Assembly: GCA_013001285.1 (NCBI GenBank) | Contig: JABDMU010000014.1 | Location: 1 to 53,183, forward strand | Direction: 5' to 3' | DNA from: Flavobacteriaceae bacterium | GTDB lineage: Bacteria > Bacteroidota > Bacteroidia > Flavobacteriales > Flavobacteriaceae | Length of the DNA stretch: 53,183 nucleotides | Shown: piece after piece, positions 26,316 to 34,698 of the stretch | Layout of the letters: the number at the start of each line of letters is the position of its first letter | Position numbering within the stretch: the first letter of the stretch is position 1 | The notes under the pieces: generated by a model | What the model saw: the letters and a program-made list of their open reading frames with translations, nothing else | What the model was told of the DNA's origin: nothing | Database searches by the model: none | Translations under genes and position numbers: made by a program

Positions 26316-26981
26316 ATGAAAAATTTTAAACATTTATTAGGAATCAGCTCACTCGTTGTAGCTGGTATTATTCTCCTCTCTGCAGATCATATCGATGCTC
26401 CTGCAGTACAAGGAAGTACAAGTGACATTACCGATTTTTATGCCTTTGAAGGTAAGGACAACCACAACATGGTTTTTGTAGCAAATGTTCAAGGATTATT
26501 AAGTCCTTCAGCAACAGCCGACGCAGCCTTTGACGAGAATGTCATGATTGAATTCAATATTGATAACAACGGTGACAATATTGAAGATTTAGTCATTCAG
26601 GTTATTCAAAGAAATAAAAAAATGTATTTCGTCGGGCCAATAGTTCCAAATCAAACGGGATTAGTAAGTACCCTTTCACCAAATTTTAGTAAAGACGGTA
26701 CTTCAGTAAAAATAACACCTTATGGTGAAGAGCCAATTATTGGAAAATCGCAAAACGGAATTTCAGTTTTTGCTGGACCACGTGATGATCCTTTCTTCTT
26801 CGATTTTGCTCAATTTGGAAAAATATTAAATCCGAATGATCCAGCCACGAGTTTTAATAACCCAGGTACTGACACCTTTGCAGGAACGAATGTTCTTTCT
26901 GTAGTAATAGAGGTTCCAAAAGAATTACTTGGAAATTCTGATTCTATAAACACTTGGGTAGAAACTAAGCTAAAACAATAA
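26316..26981 (+). CDS. DUF4331 N-terminal half protein, copy 2
   Basis: 221 aa, a paralogue of the gene at 24922 with the same layout: signal peptide ending near LLSADHIDAP, then ITDFYAFEG, FDENVMIEFNIDNNGDNIEDL, FAGPRDDPFFFDFAQ, DTFAGTNVLSVVIEVPKELL and a closing INTWVETK. It differs mostly between residues 105 and 140 (small insertions), suggesting a changed surface. Its own 162-bp upstream region allows separate regulation from copy 1. Confidence 0.88.
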   Translation: MKNFKHLLGISSLVVAGIILLSADHIDAPAVQGSTSDITDFYAFEGKDNHNMVFVANVQGLLSPSATADAAFDENVMIEFNIDNNGDNIEDLVIQVIQRNKKMYFVGPIVPNQTGLVSTLSPNFSKDGTSVKITPYGEEPIIGKSQNGISVFAGPRDDPFFFDFAQFGKILNPNDPATSFNNPGTDTFAGTNVLSVVIEVPKELLGNSDSINTWVETKLKQ

Positions 26982-27003
26982 TAACTAATTAACAATATAC
27001 ATT

Positions 27004-27558
27004 ATGAAAACTATAAAATTAATTTTAGGAATAGTATTAATTGGAACAGTGTTATTTAGCTGTTCAAAAGAAGAAAATTTGGACGAAGATTTCAGAAACG
27101 CTAATGTAGCTGGAACTTATTTACAAATGGATCAGATGGCAAGACCTGCTATAAATACCGTTTTTGTATCCTCGGGAAGTAAAGACGCCTTTAACACAAC
27201 AATCCCTTCTGAACAAAATGCGGCATTTCAAGCGATGTTTCAAGCTAATCTACAAGGCTTGAGTCCAGCTTTTGCCAATGACACAGATGCAAATGCATTA
27301 GGATTAACTGCCGAAGCATTTTCAGGCTTCTTGTCAACAGATGTTTTAAATGTTTCTACGGTAGGAACAACTACATTTTTTGATGGGGTAAATGTATTGA
27401 CAGGTCGTGCCTTAGCAGATGATGTCATTACAGTAGAATTACTACTCATATTTGGAGGTGAAGATTTTTCAGAAAATCCAGGACTTTCAGATGATCACGT
27501 AGATGCCAACGATGTTGCGTTTTTGCCAGAATTTCCATATTTGGCGGCACCACATTAA
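27004..27558 (+). CDS. DUF4331 C-terminal half lipoprotein, copy 2
   Basis: 184 aa, the same length as copy 1. Lipobox LFSCSKEEN. Domain motifs: QMDQMARPAINTVFVSSGSKDAFN, GLTAEAFSGFLSTDVLN, FDGVNVLTGRALADDVI, DDHVDANDVAF and FPYLAAPH. The GR.LADDVI block, where family members carry GR.l.DDV, is retained in both copies. It follows its N-half by 22 bases. Confidence 0.88.
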   Translation: MKTIKLILGIVLIGTVLFSCSKEENLDEDFRNANVAGTYLQMDQMARPAINTVFVSSGSKDAFNTTIPSEQNAAFQAMFQANLQGLSPAFANDTDANALGLTAEAFSGFLSTDVLNVSTVGTTTFFDGVNVLTGRALADDVITVELLLIFGGEDFSENPGLSDDHVDANDVAFLPEFPYLAAPH

Positions 27559-27567
27559 TAGAATTAA

Positions 27568-27602
27568 AATTTCAGAGTGTACCAGAAGTATGCTCTGAAA
27601 TT
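27568..27602 (+). terminator. Hairpin between DUF4331 copy 2 and TPR gene
   Basis: Perfect ten-base arms AATTTCAGAG / CTCTGAAATT with a 15-base loop and no U-run. It may act as a processing or stability hairpin within the operon rather than a true terminator, since the TPR gene starts 43 bases later behind an (AAC)-rich leader. Confidence 0.5.
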
Positions 27603-27645
27603 AATACCATGAAAAACAACAACAAAAACAACAAAAACTTAAAAA

Positions 27646-28941
27646 ATGAAAACAAAAATATTCAAATTAGCATTTATCATTCTTATTGCATCCTTCGCAA
27701 GCTGCTCTGAGACCAACGATAAAATAACAGATCAAAAAGACTATAATATTTACCTTGAATTAGAAGAGAATGAGGCGTTGCTCATCGCGAGGGGCGATCA
27801 TCAATTTTGGGAAAAAAAGCTGGAAAAGAATCCTGATCAATTTCCTTATATGATGAAATTAGCAGCGTCTCAATCTCAATTATTTAACCTTACTGGTAAT
27901 ATTGAGTATTTAAAAGATGCCGAAACATATTTGGTTCAGGCCAACGAAATTACAAACAATGATAACGCTGGATACTTACGATCACTTGCTCGAAATTATA
28001 TTTCTCAACATCGATTTAGCGAAGCCTTAGAAGTCTTAAAAAAGGCAGAAATTAATGGCGAAAAGTTAAGGGCTACCCAGCTCATGTTATTCGATACCTA
28101 TTTAGAATTAGGTAATATTGAAAAGGCGAAATACTATTTGAACGCTACTGAAAATTATAAAGAATTTGATTTTTTAATTCGGAAATCGAAATGGAGTGAT
28201 CATCATGGTGAACTCAACTTTGCTATAGATTATTTAGAGAATGCCATGGCCATTGCCGAATCCTCTAATAATAAACAGTTACTGCAATGGGTCTATACCA
28301 ATATCGCCGATTACTACGGTCATGATGGTCAGATCAAAAAGTCCTATGAGCATTATTTAAAGGCGTTACAACTAAATCCATCAAATAGCTATGCAAAAAA
28401 GGGAATCGCCTGGATAGTTTACTCCTATGAGAAAAACCCAGATGAAGCGCTTCGTATTTTAGACAGTACGACTAGGCGATATGAAGCACCCGATTATTAT
28501 TTATTGCGTGCAGAAATTGCGGAGTATTCAAATGATTTAAAATTGAAGTATGAAAATATAAATCAGTTTTTGCAAACCATCCAAAATGAAAGCTATGGCG
28601 TTATGTACAATGCGCATCTAGCTAATTTATTTGCCGAAGAATATCAGGATTATTCAAAATCTTTACAATTAGCACAATTGGAAATAGATCAAAGACCTAC
28701 GCCACTTTCATATGACCTGTTAGCGTGGACCTATTTTCAGAAAAAAGAGTTTAAAAAAGCTTTAGCTGTAGCCGAAAAACATGTGTTAAACAAAACCTTT
28801 GAACCCATTGCTTTGTATCACATTGCTGAAATTTATAAGGCCTTAGGAGATCAGGATAACCTTAAAAAATTGAAACCAGAATTAGTGGAATCCGGATTTG
28901 AATTGGGGCCATTGATGGCTCAAAAAATTCAGCAACTATAA
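27646..28941 (+). CDS. TPR lipoprotein of DUF4331 locus
   Basis: 431 aa. Lipoprotein signal (IILIASFASCSETND), then tetratricopeptide-like helical pairs: IEYLKDAETYLVQANEI, FSEALEVLKKAE, LNFAIDYLENAMAIAES, IKKSYEHYLKALQLNPSNSYAKKGIAW and FKKALAVAEKHVLNK. TPR proteins scaffold other proteins, so this is a plausible partner for the DUF4331 chains immediately upstream. It lies in the same direction with only a hairpin between. Confidence 0.88.
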   Translation: MKTKIFKLAFIILIASFASCSETNDKITDQKDYNIYLELEENEALLIARGDHQFWEKKLEKNPDQFPYMMKLAASQSQLFNLTGNIEYLKDAETYLVQANEITNNDNAGYLRSLARNYISQHRFSEALEVLKKAEINGEKLRATQLMLFDTYLELGNIEKAKYYLNATENYKEFDFLIRKSKWSDHHGELNFAIDYLENAMAIAESSNNKQLLQWVYTNIADYYGHDGQIKKSYEHYLKALQLNPSNSYAKKGIAWIVYSYEKNPDEALRILDSTTRRYEAPDYYLLRAEIAEYSNDLKLKYENINQFLQTIQNESYGVMYNAHLANLFAEEYQDYSKSLQLAQLEIDQRPTPLSYDLLAWTYFQKKEFKKALAVAEKHVLNKTFEPIALYHIAEIYKALGDQDNLKKLKPELVESGFELGPLMAQKIQQL

Positions 28942-28961
28942 ACTTATAAAAGACTATTCTC

Positions 28962-29390
28962 ATGAAAAACATTATAACCATAAGCATCTTACTTTTCTTA
29001 AGTTTTTTGACGTGCAATGGGCAAAATATTGACAGCAAAATAGATCAGAATTTTAAGCTATTGATGCCCAATGACTCCGATTTTTCTATTGACCTGCTAA
29101 ATCATCAAGTAACAACGTTTAGATCGGCTATCGAATTTTGGTTCGAGGAAGAACCTGAATTGGATTATCAAAATATTGATTTCATGGAATTCTTCGGGTT
29201 GGATCTTAGATTTTGGTATACCAAGGGCTCATTTGATTTTCTATTGTCTCTTGAAAATATCTTTAAATTAAATTGGGCTAGTATTGAAATTGAACCCATT
29301 CAAGAATTCTTATCTCAAACACATGATTATATAACCTTTTCGCATGTCACAGATGGACAGATAAGTCTTGGCATTGTATATAACTTTTGA
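28962..29390 (+). CDS. Small exported protein downstream of TPR gene
   Basis: 142 aa. Signal peptide (MKNIITISILLFLSFLTCNG, with mature QNIDSK). The rest is acidic and beta-like, ending ISLGIVYNF with a terminal aromatic, like an outer-membrane strand end, but far too short for a typical barrel. No family recognised. It starts 20 bases after the TPR stop, so it closes the operon. Confidence 0.7.
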   Translation: MKNIITISILLFLSFLTCNGQNIDSKIDQNFKLLMPNDSDFSIDLLNHQVTTFRSAIEFWFEEEPELDYQNIDFMEFFGLDLRFWYTKGSFDFLLSLENIFKLNWASIEIEPIQEFLSQTHDYITFSHVTDGQISLGIVYNF

Positions 29391-29479
29391 ATCCAGGAAA
29401 GGATTCATCATAAGAACATTGAACTGCCAATTGTTACAATTTTTTGGGATTTAATTGGAGTTTTTGTTGATGGGGAAGG

Positions 29480-29509
29480 AGCTCATTTATTAACTTAAAT
29501 GGGCTTTTT
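29480..29509 (+). terminator. Terminator of the DUF4331 operon
   Basis: AGCTCATTT / AAATGGGCT stem (one G-T pair), eight-base loop, then TTTTC and a T-rich stretch. It stands between convergent stops at 29390 and 29527. Confidence 0.7.
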
Positions 29510-29526
29510 CTTTATAAGGTATTTTC

Positions 29527-30336
29527 TTAAGGTGCAGTTTCTACAACACCTAAAGTATAGAGTTGTTCTAGAGTAGGAGATTCACTTCCACCTTCTGGCT
29601 CTAAGGTAATGCCGAAGGCTTCAGATGCATTCGCATTGGCAATACTAAAGATTTTATTTTCATCTTCTGTGAAATCGTCTATCACACCTAAACTTGTAGG
29701 TGACAGCGGATTTAATTTTAAAGACCATACTTGATATACCATACCTTCAGGAGGTTCTGGTAGGCCCTGTGCATCTAGATAAATAGATTCATTGTTCTGA
29801 TCCCAATAGACTGTTGCAAAAGCACTAGGGTACACTGTTTGACCCGTTAATGGAACACTAATTATATTGCGATCTCTTAATACTGAAATGAGTTTATTGG
29901 CCTCTACAAGATCTGTATTGGCGTTTTCTATTTGTTGCTCGAGAATATCTTTCGTTATCTCAACGGTTTTCAGTTCTTCATTTAACTCATTCATTTGAGA
30001 AACGGTCCACATAAGTCCACCTGCCATAATTATGGCAGCAGCCCATCCGGAGTATTTGATCCAATTCGTAGTTGATTTGTAAGCACCATCCAGATCCTCT
30101 GGGTTTCGTAATTCATTTCTTATGCTCTGAAAATCAATATTCGAAGATAAGGGAGATACTTCACCAGACAACTTCATAATCGCCGCTTCAATTTGTAGTA
30201 CTTCCGTTAAGATTTCAGGATGTGCCTTCATAGCCGTATAGACTTCCTTATTTTGTTCAGGAGTCAAGGTGCCAGCAACGTATAGTTCCAGTATTCCAGA
30301 TGCTATGTATTCTTTTATATTCATATCAGACATCAA
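29527..30336 (-). CDS. RskA-type (anti-sigma-K) membrane anti-sigma factor
   Basis: 269 aa. The N-terminal cytoplasmic helical domain (IKEYIASGILELYVAGTLTPEQNKEVYTAM) binds sigma in this family. One membrane helix follows near residue 95 (WIKYSGWAAAIIMAGGLMW), then a coiled coil (ELNEELKTVEITKDILEQQ) and the RskA extracytoplasmic domain (FATVYWDQNNESIYL, GLPEPPEGMVYQVWSLKL, SLGVIDDF). No zinc-finger HxxxCxxC, as usual for this class. It overlaps its sigma gene by 11 bases. Confidence 0.9.
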   Translation of the reverse strand: MMSDMNIKEYIASGILELYVAGTLTPEQNKEVYTAMKAHPEILTEVLQIEAAIMKLSGEVSPLSSNIDFQSIRNELRNPEDLDGAYKSTTNWIKYSGWAAAIIMAGGLMWTVSQMNELNEELKTVEITKDILEQQIENANTDLVEANKLISVLRDRNIISVPLTGQTVYPSAFATVYWDQNNESIYLDAQGLPEPPEGMVYQVWSLKLNPLSPTSLGVIDDFTEDENKIFSIANANASEAFGITLEPEGGSESPTLEQLYTLGVVETAP

Positions 30337-30856
30337 GTATATTTCTTAACTCGATGATACAATTTCTATTTCTTGTTTTTATCGTACCAATTGGAATATC
30401 CAATGATTCCGATGCTTCTTTTTGAGTAAACCCTTTAAAATATAAGAGTTCAATAAGATCTCTACATTTTTTTGCAAGGTGTTTAACAAATCCACTCAAA
30501 CCAATCGAATCGGTTTCCCGATTCAAGTTCGAACGGCTTTCAAGTATATCTACGAAAAAATCGGCTTGAAGGTTTTGTTTTTTGTTTTTAAATGATTTTG
30601 AACGTAATTTATCAATTGCAGTATTTCTGGCAATGTTGAGCAGCCAGGTAAAAAAACGTCCTTTTTCTTTAGAATAACTTTCAGCATTAGACCATGCTTT
30701 CATAAATACATCTGTAACCAGTTCTTCGGCTATTTCTTCATCGCGAACAATACTATAAATAATGCCATGAATACTTTTGGCATACATATTATAAAGTTGT
30801 TCAAATGCAATTTCATTTTTGTTCTGAAATTGAACAATGAGGGTGTCTAATGTCAT
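30326..30856 (-). CDS. ECF sigma factor (SigK-like)
   Basis: 176 aa. Region 2: LVTDVFMKAWSNAESYSKEKGRFFTWLLNIARNTAIDKLRS. Region 4: LAKKCRDLIELLYFKGFTQKEASESLDIPIGTIKTRNRNCIIEL. It is coupled to the RskA-like gene. Placement next to DUF4331 genes and a SOD suggests that these envelope or oxidative-stress genes are targets, but no shared promoter motif could be defined by eye. Confidence 0.92.
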   Translation of the reverse strand: MTLDTLIVQFQNKNEIAFEQLYNMYAKSIHGIIYSIVRDEEIAEELVTDVFMKAWSNAESYSKEKGRFFTWLLNIARNTAIDKLRSKSFKNKKQNLQADFFVDILESRSNLNRETDSIGLSGFVKHLAKKCRDLIELLYFKGFTQKEASESLDIPIGTIKTRNRNCIIELRNILDV

Positions 30857-30873
30857 TAATTTGTTTCGGATGA

Positions 30874-30897
30874 AAAAACCGCATTCTTGCGGTTTTT
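30874..30897 (-). terminator. Terminator of superoxide dismutase gene / possible attenuator before sigma gene
   Basis: AAAAACCGCA / TGCGGTTTTT stem with a four-base loop; on the minus strand it is followed by a T-run. It ends only about 17 bases before the sigma-factor ATG (30856), so sigma transcription must start within it or read through. Confidence 0.85.
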
Positions 30898-30914
30898 AAT
30901 TTTTATATATGTTC

Positions 30915-31517
30915 TTATTGTATGACGGCTCCGCAACTTACACGACCACCTGCATCGCCAGTGGGCTGGGTTTTGAAATCATCAATACCTTCATGAATAA
31001 TAACGGCTTTTCCCATAATATCTTTTTGAGGATCACCACATCCAATGCACCATTCCTTAGTGACATGCGTGATGATACCATTTCCATTAGCATCCGCTGT
31101 AAAATTACCTATGTCACCTTTATGATATCCAGCTGCATCTCCCCATTTCCCATGTGGTTGTGCAGTAGGATTCCAATGGCCACCTGTTGAAGTGCCATCA
31201 GCCGACGAGCAATCAGATTTCTCATGTAAATGAATGGCGTGCATGCCTTCTTTTAATCCGCTCATTACAGCCGTCATAGTAACTATACCGTTCTCTTGTT
31301 TAAAAACTACATTTCCTGAAACATTGCTATTACTCTTTGGTTCTAGCTGGACCAATACCTTAGCATCTTCCGAGGTCGTTGGATTATCAATTATAGTTTC
31401 TTTTACTTCAGTATTAGCATCAGCATCTGATGATCCATCATTTGATTTTGTATCTTTTTTACAAGCTACAGTTAAGAGCATGGATCCTATCATCATTATT
31501 AAATAGATCTTTTTCAT
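30915..31517 (-). CDS. sodC: Cu/Zn superoxide dismutase lipoprotein
   Basis: 200 aa. Lipoprotein signal (MLLTVACKKD, Cys19) and a short linker, then the CuZnSOD domain. Cu/Zn ligands lie in HAIHLHEKSDC, GGHWNP, GYHKGDIGNF and IIHEG, and the catalytic-site Arg is in GGRVSCG. The two disulfide cysteines (SDC and VSC) are present. An extra WCIGCGDPQ loop contains a CxxC. It detoxifies superoxide in the envelope and is tethered to a membrane by lipid. Confidence 0.94.
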   Translation of the reverse strand: MKKIYLIMMIGSMLLTVACKKDTKSNDGSSDADANTEVKETIIDNPTTSEDAKVLVQLEPKSNSNVSGNVVFKQENGIVTMTAVMSGLKEGMHAIHLHEKSDCSSADGTSTGGHWNPTAQPHGKWGDAAGYHKGDIGNFTADANGNGIITHVTKEWCIGCGDPQKDIMGKAVIIHEGIDDFKTQPTGDAGGRVSCGAVIQ

Positions 31518-31717
31518 TATAGTGTTGTTAAAAGTTAGAAGTGAAAGTTAAGGATATTTTCCGAAATCAAAATAGAAAATTACATCTTCTTAAGTAATAA
31601 TTTAGGATCGGTGATGTTCCGTTTTCAATTTGATGTAAACAAAATGGATTTGTCAATTTTGAACTGTGAATTCTTATATTTTAAGATCATATAAATAATG
31701 GTTTTTATGATTTCATT

Positions 31718-32929
31718 TTATAGTAGTGTAGTTAAAATTTGAGTTTCACTGTGGAGTGTTCGGTGTACAGGGCATTTATTCGCAATTTGTAAGATCCTTT
31801 TAATTTGCTTGTCGTCTAGATCTCCTTCTAGTTTGATTTTTCGTTCAAAAGTATCGATCTTTTGTTCAGAATCATCACATCGTTCACAATCTTGGGCGTG
31901 AGTTTTTCCATAGCTTGTATGAACTTCAACATTTGTTAAATCCCATTGCTTTCGCTTCACATACATCTGAATGGTCATGACCGTGCAGGCTGAAAGGCCT
32001 GCCGAAACGAGCTCATAAGGCGATGGTCCGAAATCGTTTCCACCGTAAGATTTTGGTTCATCTGCCACTAAATAGTGCCTTCCCAGCTTCATTTGTGTCG
32101 TAAAGCCATCATCACCATCTAAACTTGCAACGACCTGATGATCAGAATCAAGCATTTCTTCTTTCGGCATATCAACATAGCGTATTGCCCATTCTGAAAT
32201 TACAGAACCTGCATATTGCGAATCTTCTTTATTCGAAAGTAAATGGTCTGCGCCATCAAGCGAAACAAAGCTTTTAGGGTGATGTGAAGCCTTATAGATT
32301 TCTTCAGCATTCGATATGCCAACGATTTGATCTTGTGGAGAATGCATGACCATAATGGCTTTTCTAAGGGATTTAGCCACTTCTGATAAGGTGGTTTTTT
32401 CAATATCGTCGATAAATTGTTTTTTGATCGTAAATTCGCGCCCTCCTAGATTTACACGGGCCTTACCTGATGTTTTGATTTCTTCTAAACTATTACTGAA
32501 CAAGTGTTTCACATGATCAGGGTTTGAAGGCGCACCAATTGTGGCAATGGCCTTTATGGATTCGATCTTACGCGCTGCCATAATTACCGCTGCTCCACCC
32601 AAAGAATGACCAACTAAGAGCGAAGGCGATCTATAATTGTCTGCTAAATAATTAGAGGCGTAGATCAAATCGTCTACGTTTCCCGAAAAATTACTGTCGG
32701 CAAATTCACCTTCACTTTCACCTAAACCTGTAAAATCAAACCTCAAAACACCAAAGCCATTTGATGTTAAGGCTCGGCTAATATTTTTTACAGCAGAGAG
32801 ATTTTTAGTACAGGTAAAACAATGAGCGAAAATGGCAAAATTATGAGGATGCTGATCGATAGGCAGTTCTAGTCGACCAGACAATTTTTCGCCATCACCA
32901 TTAAGAAAATTTACTTTTTGAATATTCAT
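31718..32929 (-). CDS. Alpha/beta hydrolase fused to OsmC-type thiol peroxidase domain
   Basis: 403 aa bifunctional protein. Residues 1-250 are an alpha/beta hydrolase (nucleophile motif GHSLGG with Ser109, Asp200 in HSPQDQ, His229 in GADHL). Residues 265-403 are an OsmC domain with the two redox cysteines Cys315 (LSACTVMTI) and Cys386 (NKCPVH), plus a CERC at 348-351. OsmC proteins reduce organic hydroperoxides with thiols. The fusion is known in many bacteria. It is divergent from the universal stress gene, whose Fnr-type promoter points the other way. Confidence 0.93.
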   Translation of the reverse strand: MNIQKVNFLNGDGEKLSGRLELPIDQHPHNFAIFAHCFTCTKNLSAVKNISRALTSNGFGVLRFDFTGLGESEGEFADSNFSGNVDDLIYASNYLADNYRSPSLLVGHSLGGAAVIMAARKIESIKAIATIGAPSNPDHVKHLFSNSLEEIKTSGKARVNLGGREFTIKKQFIDDIEKTTLSEVAKSLRKAIMVMHSPQDQIVGISNAEEIYKASHHPKSFVSLDGADHLLSNKEDSQYAGSVISEWAIRYVDMPKEEMLDSDHQVVASLDGDDGFTTQMKLGRHYLVADEPKSYGGNDFGPSPYELVSAGLSACTVMTIQMYVKRKQWDLTNVEVHTSYGKTHAQDCERCDDSEQKIDTFERKIKLEGDLDDKQIKRILQIANKCPVHRTLHSETQILTTLL

Positions 32930-32995
32930 TTTAGAATGGATTAATTGTTGAATCAGTCGAAATTATCGAAAATTACTTTCTATTTATTAAAGCAA

Positions 32996-33039
32996 GTGAC
33001 AATTATCATGTTTTAAAAAGAGATATCTTGATACTTTTG
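32996..33039 (+). promoter_or_regulatory. Fnr-type operator plus -7 box, universal stress protein
   Basis: Operator GTGACAATTATCAT (32996-33009), 22 bases, then TACTTTTG (33032-33039), a full TAnnTTTG box identical to that of the cco operon. The predicted start of transcription is near 33044, which puts the operator centre at about -41.5, the class II activator position. The opposite orientation shows no matching -7 box. Confidence 0.8.
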
Positions 33040-33098
33040 AGGTATAACCGAAACGCTTAACTATTTAAATAGCTGAGATTTTGATAAAATTAGAAGAT

Positions 33099-33932
33099 AT
33101 GAAAAAAATTCTTGTACCCATAGATTTCTCCGAGCATTCTGAATATGCTTTAGAAGCAGCTGCCATATTGGCTCGTAAAAATAATGCTGAGGTCATTGTT
33201 CTTCATATGTTGGAGATCTCTGATGCAGTTTTAACTCATCATAACAGTGAGCAACAGGCTAAGGCATTTTTCCTTCTCAAACTAGCGGAGCAGAAATTTG
33301 AGGAGTTTTTAGACAAGGACTATCTTACTGATGTGGTACTCACACCAGTGGTTAAACATTTTAAAGTGTTTAGCGAAGTGAATGATGTAGCAAAAGAGCA
33401 GAATGCAGATCTTATTGTTATGGGTTCTCATGGTGCGAGTGGCGTCAAGGAATTTTTTGTAGGATCGAACACCGAAAAAGTTGTACGATACTCAGAGATC
33501 CCTGTTTTAGTGATAAAACATAATCCAATATTAATGGATTTTGAAAATGTTGTTTTTGCGTGTGATTTCACAGAAGAGTCTGTGCAACCCTACTTAACGG
33601 CATCTAAAACCTTCGCTAAAATGGGCTCAAAATTACATTTGGTTTATGTAAACCTGCCCAATGTTGGATTTAAAAGCACTACCGAAATGGAAAAGAGTGT
33701 GGCGGCCTTTTTAAAGAGCGCCCATGGGAATTTAGAGAAAATGAATGAAGTGAAATACGTTAGTGATTATTCAGTTGAACAAGGTGTCTTGAACTTTGCA
33801 AATGTAGTTGGTGCCGACCTTATTGCTGTTGCTACTCATGGAAGACGAGGATTAGCTCATTTCTTTGAAGGGAGTATCTCCGAGGATCTTGCTAATCATT
33901 CAACACTTCCCGTGATGACCTTTAAAATTTAG
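33099..33932 (+). CDS. Universal stress protein, tandem UspA domains
   Basis: From ATG 33099 (MKKILVPIDFSEHSEYAL) the protein has 277 aa; an ATG at 33081 is less like the family. Two Usp domains occupy about 1-140 and 150-277, each with an ATP-binding motif (MGSHGASGVKEFFVGSNTE and ATHGRRGLAHFFEGSISED). Usp proteins help survival under energy limitation and hypoxia. The promoter carries the same operator as the cbb3 oxidase genes, fitting an oxygen-limited regulon. Confidence 0.93.
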   Translation: MKKILVPIDFSEHSEYALEAAAILARKNNAEVIVLHMLEISDAVLTHHNSEQQAKAFFLLKLAEQKFEEFLDKDYLTDVVLTPVVKHFKVFSEVNDVAKEQNADLIVMGSHGASGVKEFFVGSNTEKVVRYSEIPVLVIKHNPILMDFENVVFACDFTEESVQPYLTASKTFAKMGSKLHLVYVNLPNVGFKSTTEMEKSVAAFLKSAHGNLEKMNEVKYVSDYSVEQGVLNFANVVGADLIAVATHGRRGLAHFFEGSISEDLANHSTLPVMTFKI

Positions 33933-33968
33933 AAACTAATATTAAAAATTATTACAAACATCTTACTT

Positions 33969-33996
33969 AAGCCGAACGATTTGTTCGGCTTTTTTA
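33969..33996 (+). terminator. Terminator of universal stress gene
   Basis: AAGCCGAAC / GTTCGGCTT stem, five-base loop, then a T-run on the plus strand. On the minus strand no T-run follows, so it serves only the plus gene; it overlaps the stop codon of the convergent safE-like gene. Confidence 0.9.
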
Positions 33997-34698
33997 ATGA
34001 CACTCCATTTGACTCGATGCAATTTCAACAATAGGTGCAGGCGATATATAAGGTATGCCTAACCCCAGTCCACGAAGAATAAATAGAGCACCAATGATGA
34101 TCACGAATACAGGAATAAGTTTTTGGATACGTTGTTTCACTGCTGCATTGATAAATTTTCCTATATAAATAGCTGTTGTCATTAGAGGTACGGTGCCTAA
34201 ACCAAATAGCATCATATAAAATCCTCCTTCCAGGGCTGATCCCATTGCCAATGAACCAAATACTGCCATGTACACGAGTCCACATGGTAAAAAGCCATTT
34301 AGAAACCCTATAGTTAAAAAGGTATCTGCTGTTTTCTTTTTTAAGGCTTTTCCTAGTTTTGATTTTAGCTTTGATATGAATCGAAATAAAGGTTTTGATA
34401 CTTTAAACTGATTAAAGGTTTTCTGTGGAAGGATGACCACTAGTACCATTATGGCACCAATAAGGATGGACAATTTTTGTTGAAGTCCGAAAATATAAAG
34501 GCCTTTCCCAATTAATCCGAAACAAATTCCAATTAGAGAATAGGCGAGGAGCCTACCTAGATGATAGGTTGTGATCTGACCTAATTTTTTTACTGAGTTA
34601 CTGCGATCTACAGGTAACATAAAGGCAATAGGTCCGCACATACCAACGCAGTGCAAACTTCCCAATAAACCCAATATGAATCCTGTGTATAACATCAA
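33994..34698 (-). CDS. TauE/SafE-like (UreH_2) membrane protein of cbb3 operon
   Basis: 234 aa, six helices, last gene of the cco operon. It begins FILGLLGSLHCVGMCGPIAF, the HCxxMC motif of the UreH_2/cytochrome-c-biogenesis-like membrane family found at the end of cco operons in Bacteroidetes, probably linked to copper supply for the oxidase. It is often labelled sulfite exporter; the context makes a copper or assembly role more likely. It overlaps ccoH by four bases. Confidence 0.85.
   Translation of the reverse strand: MMLYTGFILGLLGSLHCVGMCGPIAFMLPVDRSNSVKKLGQITTYHLGRLLAYSLIGICFGLIGKGLYIFGLQQKLSILIGAIMVLVVILPQKTFNQFKVSKPLFRFISKLKSKLGKALKKKTADTFLTIGFLNGFLPCGLVYMAVFGSLAMGSALEGGFYMMLFGLGTVPLMTTAIYIGKFINAAVKQRIQKLIPVFVIIIGALFILRGLGLGIPYISPAPIVEIASSQMECH

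Larger units (their letters stand above)
24922..27558 (+). repeat. Tandem duplication of a split DUF4331 gene pair
   Basis: Unit 1 (24922-26153) and unit 2 (26316-27558) each hold an N-half gene then a C-half gene separated by 23 and 22 bases. The N-halves agree at 44 of the first 60 residues (hand count); the C-halves share long blocks such as GRALADDVITVELLLIFGG. Nucleotide divergence is scattered, so the duplication is not recent. An inter-unit terminator and a second promoter region separate the units. Confidence 0.85.

Noticed and set aside
27609-27710. A 33-codon frame starting in the AAC-rich leader, overlapping the TPR gene
   Set aside because: Asn/Lys-only low-complexity start, out of frame with and running into the TPR signal sequence; looks like a composition artefact.
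29389-29406. GAATCC / GGATTC hairpin at the stop of the 142-aa gene
   Set aside because: No U-run follows, and a better terminator is found at 29480-29509.
32966-33009. Use of the 32996 operator by the divergent hydrolase-OsmC gene
   Set aside because: At the conserved distance on the minus strand the sequence is ATTTTCGA, not a -7 box; the site fits only the universal stress gene.
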